From Staphylotrichum longicolle (taxonomy: Eukaryota; Ascomycota; Sordariomycetes; Sordariales; Chaetomiaceae), in assembly GCA_019096155.1 (NCBI GenBank), contig JAHCVI010000006.1:1178001-1242000 (forward strand): a stretch of DNA of 64,000 nt, given 5' to 3'. The notes under the pieces are model-generated. The model had not been told where the DNA came from. It searched no databases and was given only the letters and a program-made list of their open reading frames with translations. Positions within the stretch are counted from its first letter, which is position 1. Every line of letters starts with the position of its first letter. This document shows, in pieces, positions 1 through 8,781 of this stretch. A program made the translations under genes and the position numbers.

Positions 1-99
1 TCCGACTCTAGCCAGTTTCAAAGCTATGAACTTTGGGCGTAGTTCGGGCCAATCGTGGCGACCCACCGATTTTTTGACTATTCAATAGTCTCTACGCCC

Positions 100-845
100 C
101 GACCCCGATAAGTAAAGCAACGCCGTCACCTATACGAGAAAATTCTAAGCTAACAGCTCTAGGATGGTCTAGGCTTAGCGGTGCCAGAGTCCTAGCCAAA
201 TACTATCGCTCAAAATAACTCGGAGACAAGGCACCGCTAGATGACCCGGCTTATCTATACCGGTCTAGATAAGACTGGAGGGGAGGCTATAGTAAAAGAG
301 GGCTTTGGCGTAGCCGTAGATGCCGTTGTGTCTGCAAGGGACATTATAATCTAGGCGGTACCCCAAGCTGCCCTTGTAGGGACTGGCATTTGTCTAGTTC
401 TCAAGGTGCGTTTATCTGAAAGGCGATGTTCTATATGCTACCATCTGTAGGTGCTTGCCAATCCTGTGACTGCGATAGAAGACAACCGCAAAGGGATCGA
501 TTATGTTGTCAAGAGGATGGACTGGTACTGGAACCTGGCTGGCAACCTTTTCAAGGATCTCCTCGAGTATGCTGACGAGCTCTGTGAACTGAAACGCGAG
601 CTGGAAAACCAAATTGTCGACCTCTACAAAGCGCTCCTCTCCTAGTAGATTAAGCGTGTCTGTTCGTACTACCGCAATCGCGGTCTGGTCTTCCTTAGGG
701 ATATGGTCAAGCTTGCTGACTGGGATGCCGACTTGGGAGCTATTCGAGACGCCGAGACACGCTTACGAAACGACGCATAGGCGTACACTGCTTAGCAAGT
801 GACGTCCTATCTCGAGCAGCTCGTTAGCTATATAAGGAACTAGGA
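100..845 (+). pseudogene. RIP-damaged NLR (NACHT_N / STAND) relic
   Basis: Translation with stops ignored gives a continuous match, by recognition, to the N-terminal domain of fungal NACHT-NTPase NLR proteins (Pfam NACHT_N type). The order is an YEKILS-like segment near 145, a VDAVVSARDII helix (about 309-345) and AVPQAAL (about 357-375). A likely intron follows, with GTGCGT at 404-409 and CTGTAG ending at 450, and then ANPVTAIEDNRKGIDYVVKR (456-515). The rest runs through ELENQIVDLYKALLS (598-642) to SYYRNRGLVFLRDMVKLADW (667-726). Known family members do signalling in heterokaryon incompatibility and non-self recognition. Stops fall where the family has Gln (for example after ARDIII, and two after KALLS), so CAG became TAG, as RIP does. 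Nothing resembling the NACHT NTPase follows, so only the N-terminal portion survives. The domain assignment is from memory of the family, not a search. Confidence 0.72.
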
Positions 846-1234
846 AAGACGGCATGATCGGGGCTCAGGAAAGTCTCGGCGCAGACGACATAGGTCAGGT
901 CGGCCCTCGAAGCACTCGACGCCCAATGCAAGACAGCTGCAGAGGAGGCTCGCCAGAAACTTGCCTCTTCAATATCGCCCAAGCTCCGCATATGAAGCCC
1001 CAAAGGAAAATCTAAAACTGGAGGCTGGCTCTGTCTTGGCCTGGGGACAGCAGCAAATGGCCATGGCTACAATGGCATTCCGTCAACGGCGGCCGTCCCG
1101 TGCTGCGTTTCGACACGCTTTGCAGGCGATCGCCCTGCCGTCTGCAGCCCAAAAGGCGGCCGCATTCTAGATGCCGCGTTCCTCACCGCCTTGCGAAGAC
1201 AGGCAGTGATCGCAGCCAAGCTGCATGCATGCGC
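846..1234. other. No gene recognised
   Basis: Continues from the NLR relic with a short open frame rich in Ala, Gln and Arg (about 961-1170) that resembles no family I know. The sequence is GC-richer than the relic to its left. I see no RNA gene or repeat. Confidence 0.4.
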
Positions 1235-1405
1235 ATAAGCTCGCGATCATGGCCTGGTGCGTGCAGTCCATATTTTCGGGGTCGCGCGCGTAGGGCCAAT
1301 TGAGGCCCACGACGGCGACGTCGGCTTTGGGGCGCGGGATGGGCACGTACGAGGACGCGGAGCCGCGGCCGTCGGGGAGCATGAAGAGGGTTTTCTTGGC
1401 GTCAA
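1235..1405 (-). pseudogene. Fragment of non-reducing polyketide synthase thioesterase domain
   Basis: Read on the minus strand from about 1405, the frame gives KKTLFMLPDGRGSASSYVPI, then PKADVAVVGLNWPYARDP, then the conserved Cys/His stretch around MDCTHQAM. This is the start of the thioesterase/Claisen-cyclase domain that ends fungal non-reducing PKSs such as the naphthopyrone and melanin-type enzymes. In those enzymes the stretch is LFLLPDGSGSATSY..IPR..PDVAVVGLNCPY. About 57 residues match, then the frame runs into unrelated sequence and stops at 1167. The nucleophile motif and all upstream PKS domains are absent, so this is a scrap left by rearrangement, not a functional gene. The short match makes exact parentage uncertain. 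Confidence 0.7.
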
Positions 1406-1632
1406 CAATCCACGATCTATTTGTGTTTTGTGCCAGCTGTAGTTATCCCTAGGATTACTTTATGTGACTGGATCACCGAACCCCATCACCGTTGGCATTA
1501 CTTTCCAATGTGGAAACGGACCGGAACCTCTAACATGTCGCGACACTAGTGATACAAGAAGAAAGCCAACTAGGGATTTTGCCCGTTTGCAAACAGCAAT
1601 CCTTCAATACAAAAGCACGAAAGCACGCCCCC

Positions 1633-2800
1633 TTACCAACGAAACCGATACAGCTCAATCTCGTCACTTGGCTGACGTTTGAGCCTACCATTTGACTGAC
1701 ATTGGAGGTCGTCACTTGGCCGACGTTTGAGCGCCTCTACGTCATCGTCTTCTTTGGCTGGAGCGCCGCCACTGTGTACAAAAGAAGGGAGTGCGTCGGG
1801 CGTTCTTTGCCCTTGGTCTTGGCCGGACTGATGCGTCCTCCTGAAAATCTTGATCTTGCGAAACAGCGGCGTCAGGGTTGCGAGCGAGGAAGCAGTCAGT
1901 CCGACCCCGATCTCGATTGTTGACCAGGCACATAGCGGCTCGAAGTTGTAGAGGTATTCGGGGTTGTCGAGAATGTCATAAGCGTAGGGAAGGCGGACGA
2001 TGGAGGCGATGGAGGCACTGGTAGCCGTCGGTCACTTACAGATTAGGTTGTCAGTGGAAGGGGAATCCAGGACATACATTGACCCAAGGGCGAGGACGGC
2101 ATAGACCGAGATCTTCTTGCGCCTCTCCATTTTTGCCTTCCACACCAACCTCGCAGGCAGGAGCGGTAGGATCCAATCGGCCACGACGTTCAGGAGCACT
2201 GCTACATAGGTCGGGTAGGTAGCGGAGCCAGAGCTGTTGCATTCGCCTTCTTCTGGGACCGGGTTGTAGAATGTCCATTGGTACCCGGCGGGCCGGCAAG
2301 CAAAAATGGCGAGGAAGAAGAAAAAGAGGTTGTAGACGGCGATGATAATTATCATCGCCCAGAGGATGATGCGCTCCCAGCGCTGGTGGTTGCAGATGCG
2401 CAGCAGGAATAAGCCGATGATGATTTTGACGAGGGCCGTGATAACGATGTAGAAGTATGTGCCAATCCACCGCCACATCATTGCGATAGGACGGTCTATG
2501 AGTGGCACGTCCACGAGCTGTTTGCCGAGGCCATATTCAAGAGCCACGAAGGCGATGGCAGTATAGGCAATATAAAGGACCTGGGGGGTTGAGTAGGAAT
2601 GTCAGCTGCGAGCAGCGCCAGAGCAGGTAGCCTTTCAACAATGGAAATCATACCAACGTTACTAGAGCAAACCAGTCCTCGATGTAAAAGCGTTTGAGTA
2701 AGACACCCATAGAGTAAAAACGGAGGGAGGTAGTTATGACGCAGAGAATCAGGCAGACAATGAGCACAACTCGCAAGTCTCTGACACGGTCGTCAGCCAT
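1633..2800 (-). CDS. SAT4/Pth11-type rhodopsin-fold integral membrane protein
   Basis: Three exons: 2800-2654, 2580-2078 and 2017-1633, 344 codons plus stop. Introns of 73 and 60 bases have GTATGA/CAG and GTATGT/CAG ends. Seven hydrophobic segments are visible: VVLIVCLILCVITT, then YIAYTAIAFVALEYG, YFYIVITALVKIIIGLFLL, IILWAMIIIIAVYNLFFFFL, YVAVLLNVVADWILPLLPA, ISVYAVLALGSIASI and CAWSTIEIGVGLTASSLATL. The W-S-T-(I/V)-E...G-L-T-A-S-S-L-A-T-L...LFR signature is typical of the fungal rhodopsin/SAT4 family (PF20684), many members of which are annotated as Pth11-like receptors. Ligand and role are unknown, and there is no CFEM domain. The C-terminal tail contains a duplicated basic motif (LKRRPSDDLQ and LKRQPSDEIE) encoded by the 24-bp direct repeat at 1661-1732. 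The start at 2800 was chosen because it sits just before TM1; an upstream in-frame extension is hydrophilic and unconvincing. Confidence 0.82.
1661..1732 (-). repeat. 24-bp direct repeat inside the SAT4-like gene tail
   Basis: Two copies, 1661-1684 and 1709-1732, differ at one base (ggctgacg versus ggccgacg). They encode the repeated LKR(R/Q)PSD tail motif on the minus strand. A tandem duplication inside the coding exon is the simplest origin. Confidence 0.85.
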
Positions 2801-4180
2801 GTTACGCCCGCTCCAATGTAACGATGGTATCGAGCTTGGGATCTTGAATGTCTGGTTCTTCGGGACTGGCTGAGCGAAGGAACCAAAACGCAATGTTGGA
2901 AGATGACAAGATGCTTGGCATCCCCGGGGGCCCGAGGGATACAAGTGCGTATTTAATTTAGGTACCGGAGTTCCAATTTCCATTCAGCGACAATCGTTCA
3001 GACGCCGATCCAGTCTCGACAGTGCTGGCTTCCTAGCGTCCCAGATTATGCGCTTTGGAAACAAATGGGATGGCTGGGCATGCCGTCAACTCGACGAAGC
3101 AAGGGTAGGGAAGGGAGAGGGGGGAAGCAGGCGGGGGGGCTGGTTTCACATGTCCCCTCAACACTACTGTTGTTGTGAATGTGATGGATGGGCCTGGGCG
3201 TTACGTAGTCTGCATGCACGTATGCAGGTAGTTATGTATTTGGGGCCATCTCCTGAAAGAATTCGCTGAACGATTAATTACCTTTTCCTTGCTAAGCAGG
3301 ATATGTGCGCTAGCCACCAGGGGTTGCTGAAATTCCACCGCAAAGCAGGCGACAATGGCGTTCTCCGCTGACCAAGTAGTGAACGCAGGGGGTGGCGCCT
3401 TTTCCCCAAGCTGGTCTGGCGGTTTTCTCTTTTCAGCATCGCCTCCGCAGCTTTTGTGTTGACTCGTCTTGTGAGAAGGATGCCAGCTGCCCAACCGTCA
3501 GGCGCTTTGAAACCGCGGGAACGGCACGTTGATCCTAGCGTATATACTATCCGAAAGAAGGCGCCCACTTGGCTTCCACGTGCACACCCCATTTGAGATC
3601 GCCCTTGGCGTGGCGAAAAGTTCTGCGCTTCTGGTTCGGGTCCCTCGGCGGCGTTACGTATCCCCCCAGTGCCACGGCCCGACCGCTCAAAAGGTGACTT
3701 GTCAGTGTGACGACGCCGCTATGGCTTTCGATGATTCCAAAAGAACTGTTTCGAACAGGATGCAATGCCATAGATGGTCACGCGCTTGGAGGTGTGAAGC
3801 AAAGCTGAGTAAGCCAGATAGTCAGAGCTCTCGAGTCCCTGACCCACAGCGCTACGGTCCCCTCTTTCAAGATATCTCGTCCTCAGCGCTCACACACGGC
3901 AAAAGGAGGGTGCATTTGATGAGTGTCGATATCCCAACGTGGCCCACTACCGGGCCTTCATCTCCAGGCAAGTACATCATCGCTCTGGACCCCACACAAA
4001 TTGCGTTTTGAGCGCTTATCGCCTCGTGGAATCTGGCGGTGACATCCAATTTCCAGACACAGTTAGGCATCTGTCACATGCAGTCACGTTCAATTGCGCT
4101 TTGGCCCTCGATCGGGCCTGTCAAATGCCGCTTGGCCCGGGGGGGGGACCAAATCAGGCCTGGTCCCCGACACTCGGGAC
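2801..4180. other. Intergenic, no gene recognised
   Basis: Contains the presumed promoter of the minus-strand SAT4-like gene near 2801-3000. Several short open frames (for example 3529-4011) have no recognisable protein and overlap on opposite strands. Local G runs occur at 3118-3140 and 4140-4147. I see no repeat or RNA gene. Confidence 0.4.
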
Positions 4181-4690
4181 GCCACTCAGTGTTGGAACGG
4201 AGCAGGACAGCATATTTCGTGATGAGGAAAATAACCAAAGCAAAGATACCGGTCAAGGCAGGCGCGATGGTCTAGGCCAAGAATACCTGGTGAATGCGGC
4301 GGTAAATTTACAGCAACTCGAGTGGGCAGCAAAAAGAGAACAAGATGCGGTATGTGTGGATCGAACACACGACCTTCAGATTTAGCGGGCACAGCCCGCC
4401 CTCAGGCAGCAGGGGAAATGACGAGCTGAGAACGCCCTGCGCGATTCGATCCACGCGTTGTTACCGGGAATACGGCTGCCGGTCGATTGGCCCCGGGTTA
4501 AGTACCATCTCTGGCCCTTGTTGATAATACGGGGGGAGAGGAAGATTAGGAATGCGGCGCGCATAAAGGCAAATTCCGACATCAGCCAAACCATTGTCGC
4601 CCTGTTGGAATCCAAACACCGCTGTAGCATACATTTGGATCAGAATGGGTGCATGTCCCGTAGCCAGCTGCAAGATGTTAGCGGCTGGTT
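4180..4690 (-). pseudogene. Possible MFS transporter relic
   Basis: Three minus-strand pieces in different frames look like the C-terminal half of a fungal major-facilitator transporter. They are LQLATGHAPILIQMYATAVF (about 4673-4614), then MVWLMSEFAFMRAAFLIFLS followed by PRIINKGQRWY (about 4595-4500), then the hydrophobic LTGIFALVIFLITKYAVLL (about 4256-4200). The (F/S)PRII.(R/K)G(R/Q).WY stretch is common near the cytoplasmic loop of such transporters. Pieces are separated by shifts and by the tRNA-like fragment, so the locus is dead. The family assignment rests on helix pattern and one motif and could be wrong. Confidence 0.35.
4346..4382 (-). tRNA. tRNA-Phe-like 3' half, truncated
   Basis: Minus-strand reading gives a perfect T arm (GTGTG / TTCGATC / CACAC) preceded by ATCTGAAGGTC and followed by ATACCGC plus discriminator A. 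This matches the 3' half of fungal tRNA-Phe from just after the anticodon stem to the acceptor end. No matching 5' acceptor strand (GCGGTAT) or D arm with TAGCTCAG is present at higher coordinates, so the gene is truncated or a processed fragment. A reading frame crossing it spells VCVDRTHDLQI, the well-known false peptide produced by translating tRNA genes antisense. Confidence 0.6.
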
Positions 4691-4879
4691 AGCAAACTAA
4701 ATGGCTACGGCAGCAGCTCCCACAGCGGACATCACCTAGCAAGTCTTGGGTTAGGCGCGGGTCTCCTCCATTGGCCCTCAGCACCTCCGTTCGCTGTGCA
4801 TCATGGTTAACGAAAGCTTCATCTCGAGCCAGATCTTCCTCACCTTTGTTGCTAGACGGCTTTCCGCTGCCTGAAATGT

Positions 4880-5210
4880 GCGAATCAATTCTTGACGGAG
4901 CTGCTGAGATAGGGGGCCAAAAGATTCTGCAGCACGAAGTGGTATTTGCGCATATTCCGGCTGGTGAAGAATGTTATCGACTCCAAAGCGCTCTCTACGG
5001 CTTTTTTGTCCTGACACTTGATCGTGATCCATAGAACGCCGTAAGTCAGCTTCTTCAAGCTTACGTGGCTGTAGTAATCAGGTTCTTACCGTCGGCCAGA
5101 CACTCGAGCTTTCCAAGCTTCCGATTGTGAACAATGCGGCCTTCGACTCTCACACCGTTAACCTCCTCGAGGACACGGGTTGGTGGAAGTGTTGTCTGAG
5201 ATTTCTGAAT
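4880..5210 (-). pseudogene. Remnant of an unrecognised protein gene
   Basis: Two minus-strand segments read as plausible protein: TRVLEEVNGVRVEGRIVHNR plus KLGKLECLADG (about 5186-5090), then WITIKCQDKKAVESALESIT with FFTSRNMRKYHFVLQNLLAP (about 5035-4915). A GTAAGA donor at about 5090 and a 50-base gap between them could be an intron. Stops appear both upstream (TAG for an expected CAG) and after LSSSVKN. I do not recognise the family. The residues look like real, conserved protein rather than chance frame. Confidence 0.35.
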
Positions 5211-5639
5211 CCTACAGCTCACGGCCTCCTGCTAGCCGAGTCGTCTGAGAATTTCTGTGCTCGGCCGCGTTTGTCATCTGATCACTGGAGAAGGCTGAGG
5301 CCTAGGATGTATTTTGGAATACCCAACACGAAAAGGCATTAATTGTACGGACTCACTGTGAATACATGTGTATGAATGCGAGATTCTGCTGCTCGCCCGC
5401 GTTGCTCGCCCCCTGGTTGAAATTCCCAGCAGCCTTACCGGGTCTCAATACACGTGGGCAAGTATGAGGCTCATATCCAAAGCCATCTACACTGACAAGC
5501 GCCGTCTAACATCTCGGGAACTTTCAGTAGGCTAGATTAGATTGCGCGCTGCGTAAACCACCTTTCAACGGGAACATCACTAATGTGCCTACCCTTCCTC
5601 CTATCTTCCCTTGACTTGGCGCCCTTCTCAAGCAGCATT
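5211..5639. other. Intergenic, nothing recognised
   Basis: Short frames on both strands, no domain, repeat or RNA signal that I can support. It becomes TA-rich towards the relic on the right. Confidence 0.35.
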
Positions 5640-6900
5640 CGGCGTTTACCAAGTACTGCAGAACACCGTCGCCCATATGATAGAGGAGGCCGACAGGCTC
5701 CGCAACGTGGAGAACGACCTCGCCGCCAAGATCTCGAGCCTACAAAGCGACATCTCGACGTAGGAGGCGTAGAAAACGAAGCTATAGAGCTAGTTAGTTG
5801 ATGCGTAGAGGTAGCTAGAGGACGCGGCGGAGCGCGTCTCGACGCTCTAGACAAAGGTACTAGTCAAGGACTAGTCTATCGATAGGATACATTATAAATT
5901 CACCAAGGAGCAGCGGCTAAGGATAAACCTATAGAGGGATATACGAAAGCTCCAAGTAAAGACAAAGGAGCTCGCTACTAAGTTAGAGAGTATAGAGAGT
6001 GTATCCAACGAGAAAATAGCCGAGATAGAGCGTAAAGCGTCGTTAGCGGCGTACAAAGTAGATAATCTAATAAGAGAGTTAAATAGGACTAAGATGTAAA
6101 TTAGAAAGTTAAGATAGAGGCTAAACAATAAAGCGTTAGAGCTAAGACAGTAGGAACGGCGGGTCGTAGTCGAGTAAGAAAGGGTAAGATAGGTAAAGGA
6201 GGAGCTATAAGAGGCGAATAGGCTTGTTAATAAGTTCGACCTAGAAAGGCTATACTAATAGCTATAGGAAGAAAAGGTAGCGAGGGTAGCAGATATATCT
6301 AGGCCGAAGGAAGAGGTGCTAAATAGGTAGAAATCTATATAGCCGAGGTTATAAGGCTATAGGAGGAGATAAGCGAAAAAAAAAGCCAGCTAAAACATAT
6401 AGCTAGCAAAGTTAAAGGCAAAGATAGCAACTATAGAACAAGCTCTAGCTATAAAAAAGGCTAGATATAAGATATATTGACTACTTTGCAAGAGGCAAGG
6501 ATTAAGTTAAATAAAGCACTAAAAGATATAGAAAAACTAAAGATAGTAAGATCAAAGCATTTAAAGCCGCTGTGGTATATATAGACTATATCGATAGGGA
6601 TTAGATAAAGGGTCTAATTAATACTTTCAAAGGCTTAATCGCCGATTATAAAAGTTAGTTCAAAGGCTCGAGGTTTAGCTGGCACTCTCCTAATATACTA
6701 GTATCGCGGAACGGAGACCACAAGTCAGGGATCCGCTTCGTAAAGAAGGTCTGTAACAGGCGGCAGCGCTCGGGATGGTAATTAAGGGAAGTACTAAAGA
6801 CCTACTCAAAGATTGGCATATAGGACGTAGAGAGGAAGCTAGGCTAATATTTCGATAAATCGTATAAAATTAGATAAAATAACTGTGATTCTTAGATCGC
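5640..6900 (+). pseudogene. RIP-degraded coiled-coil protein gene
   Basis: In one frame from about 5640 the translation is a long heptad-like coiled coil: VYQVLQNTVAHMIEEADRLR, NDLAAKISSLQSDIST, then more than a dozen stops, mostly TAG at positions where Gln (CAG) fits the heptads. It continues through KLESIESVSNEKIAEIERKA and KVDNLIRELNRTK. A second part near 6560-6850, probably after frame shifts, reads FKGSRFSWHSPNILVSRNGD and SGIRFVKKVCNRRQRSGW. The stretch is strongly enriched in TpA, unlike the intact genes, which is the RIP signature. RIP acts on duplicated DNA, so the parent was probably a repeated gene or a retroelement open reading frame. I cannot name the family. Confidence 0.55.
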
Positions 6901-7125
6901 ATTTCATTTTCTAACAAAGTCCTATCGTCTGCTACGAGGCCACCTAATACGGATTAATCTATGCTACATCGAAGCAACTAACTATACAGCAAGTCACTGA
7001 ACAAGGCCGCTGAATCCACAGCGCCCACAACTGTCATTTCACAGCCCCAACTTTTGACTGAGACAGAGGAATATTAGCATTCATGTTACACTAGCTCCAG
7101 GTCCCTTTGAAATCTGGCTTGCCTA
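6901..7125. other. TA-rich spacer between two relics
   Basis: No coding frame recognised. It could contain the decayed second exon of the NLR relic on the right. Confidence 0.3.
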
Positions 7126-7556
7126 CCTCGTGGCTACAATAATCTCGGTATCCATCTCAGCCCTCAGGACGGCCAGCCGCTTTGCCATTTCGTCGATCTG
7201 CTTTTGGACCATACCGACTTGAGCGCATGTCTGAAGCTCTTCCATATTCGGTGATTAACATCGATAGGGAGTTTGAGACTGTACAGGCGGTGCAGCAGCT
7301 GATCCGATATTGTACCGCATTCCGTGCAAACCTGAAAGATGCGGGAGGTTGGCGGAAGGCCCTCTCGACGCAGCTCCTCCGCTACGGTCGTAGCCAGGCT
7401 CTGGAGCCGCAGGGTGACGGTCTGCGTTCCCAGGTTTTCTCTTTGCGCTCCGCCGGCTGAGTGATAGAGCTCGTTACTCTTGCCCACAATTTTGCGAGAG
7501 AAATCAATGAACTGGACAACGGCAGCGGCCACGGAGAGCGCCGAGACTGGGTCCAT
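7126..7556 (-). pseudogene. First exon of a STAND/NLR protein, frameshifted
   Basis: Starts at 7556 with MDPVSALSVAAAVVQFIDFS and continues with KSNELYHSAGGA, LTTVTLRL-like residues, CTECGTISDQLL and HRIWKSFRHALKSVWSK. This is the helical N-terminal domain common in fungal STAND proteins (helo-like / PF17111-type), where the consensus ends KSVWSK..ID.LA.RLA.LR.E(L/M)...I. Here the frame slips by one base after SVWSK (about 7200): the next frame gives QIDEMAKRLAVLRAEMDTEI and then IVATR before a stop or donor. The NACHT or ankyrin/WD part is missing to the left. A single-base deletion in an A run is the simplest change. Confidence 0.75.
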
Positions 7557-8781
7557 GGTGCATTCCTTTGATAGGCGCCGATGAGAGATAAACAGAAGAA
7601 GAAAAGGAAGTTGATGATTGCAGTCAGGCTCCAGTCTCGGGCTGAAATGCTGCATCACTCGTGACTTGACGATCGGGCTGCATGCACTGTGCCTTCCAAA
7701 ACGCCTTGGCTGCTTGGCGCACTTCTTCGGGAGCCAGACATGCAATTGAACGCGGACTCGACGGGCCTCATTTAACACCTGGTGCGGGCCGATGCCCACA
7801 AATCTGTGATTGGCTTCCACATGCTGGGACCGGGCAGCGATAGGCAAACACGCCCCCAGGTCGATGTTATGCAGCCACGAATAAGCTTTTGAGAGTTAGA
7901 TCAGAAGTTTCGCTGACAATACTCGAATAGTGCCAGCATGCGCTCGGTTGGGCGCCCGATCTATATTATCAAGCTGAACCTGGTAAGGAGGTGCTCAGTT
8001 GACCCTACCTGGGACAACCTTATGGTGATGGGCCTTGTTCGAGGTCCATCTGGCTCCCGTGTGCCCCCCGTGCCCATCTTCTGGCCTGTTCTGAGGAAGG
8101 CCTGGTATCGCGTCTTCGTGACCTTAGAGGTGAGCGTCACGTAGGAATTCTCAACATATCCCTCACAGAGACTGATCGGTGGAAACAGGCACGTTTGTGC
8201 CCGACTAACGTTGGCGCACGCTTCCGAGGAAGCAAGCTGTCTGACAAGCTTGCCCAGCAAAGTTCACTGCGATGTGGCAGACATGATTTGGCGTACGTCT
8301 CTTCATTTTCAAGTCAAACACTGACGATTGAGTAAGGTAGGATATTGAGATTGACGATTATACATTCTTTCATTCGTTTGTGTTTGGGTCACAACAATCG
8401 TGCCAGGCGAGGCCCCAAATTTTGGGTGTTCACACGCTCGCAGCTTTTGACAATCACCTACCATGCGCTATCTTCAATCGTACTCGCATGTAAAATCACA
8501 ATGGGAGAGAAACCGGATCCTCCGATGCAGGAGCGGCCTGGCTAGCGGCGTATACGGGCATTCACTTGTCTGCAGGGAACAGGAATGGGATGTCCCTTGA
8601 TGTCCAGCTCCATGAGGGCGAGCGCCTCGTGCCAACAGGAACCGACGCGAGTGAGCCATGAATCGATGGAACCATTTTTCCCCCTATACTTTCTTTTGTT
8701 GCACACAAAAGAGAAACGTTTGCTCGTGGAGAACATTGAGATGATGAGCAGCGCGAACCAACCTCTCTGTTCCCAACGCGC
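7557..8781. other. Intergenic with one copy of a dispersed repeat
   Basis: No gene recognised. It contains the repeat copy at 8174-8295 and, at about 8692-8710, a short hairpin (cttttgt / acaaaag). The 3' end of the carboxylesterase lies at its right edge. Confidence 0.4.
8174..8295. repeat. Dispersed repeat copy A
   Basis: About 120 bases that align with 14995-15110 at roughly three quarters identity by eye. Shared blocks include ggtggaaa, acgttgg.gcacgcttc, gaagcaagc.gtct, gttca.tg.catgtgg and gacatgattt. Many differences are C/T or G/A. No terminal inverted repeats or target duplication are evident, so the element type is unknown. Confidence 0.65.

Noticed and set aside
3529..4011. 160-codon plus-strand frame
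   Set aside because: Overlaps open frames on the other strand, no recognisable motif, lies in a degraded region.
3939..4385. 148-codon frame ending in VCVDRTHDLQI
   Set aside because: The ending is the classic antisense translation of a tRNA T arm, so it is not a protein gene.
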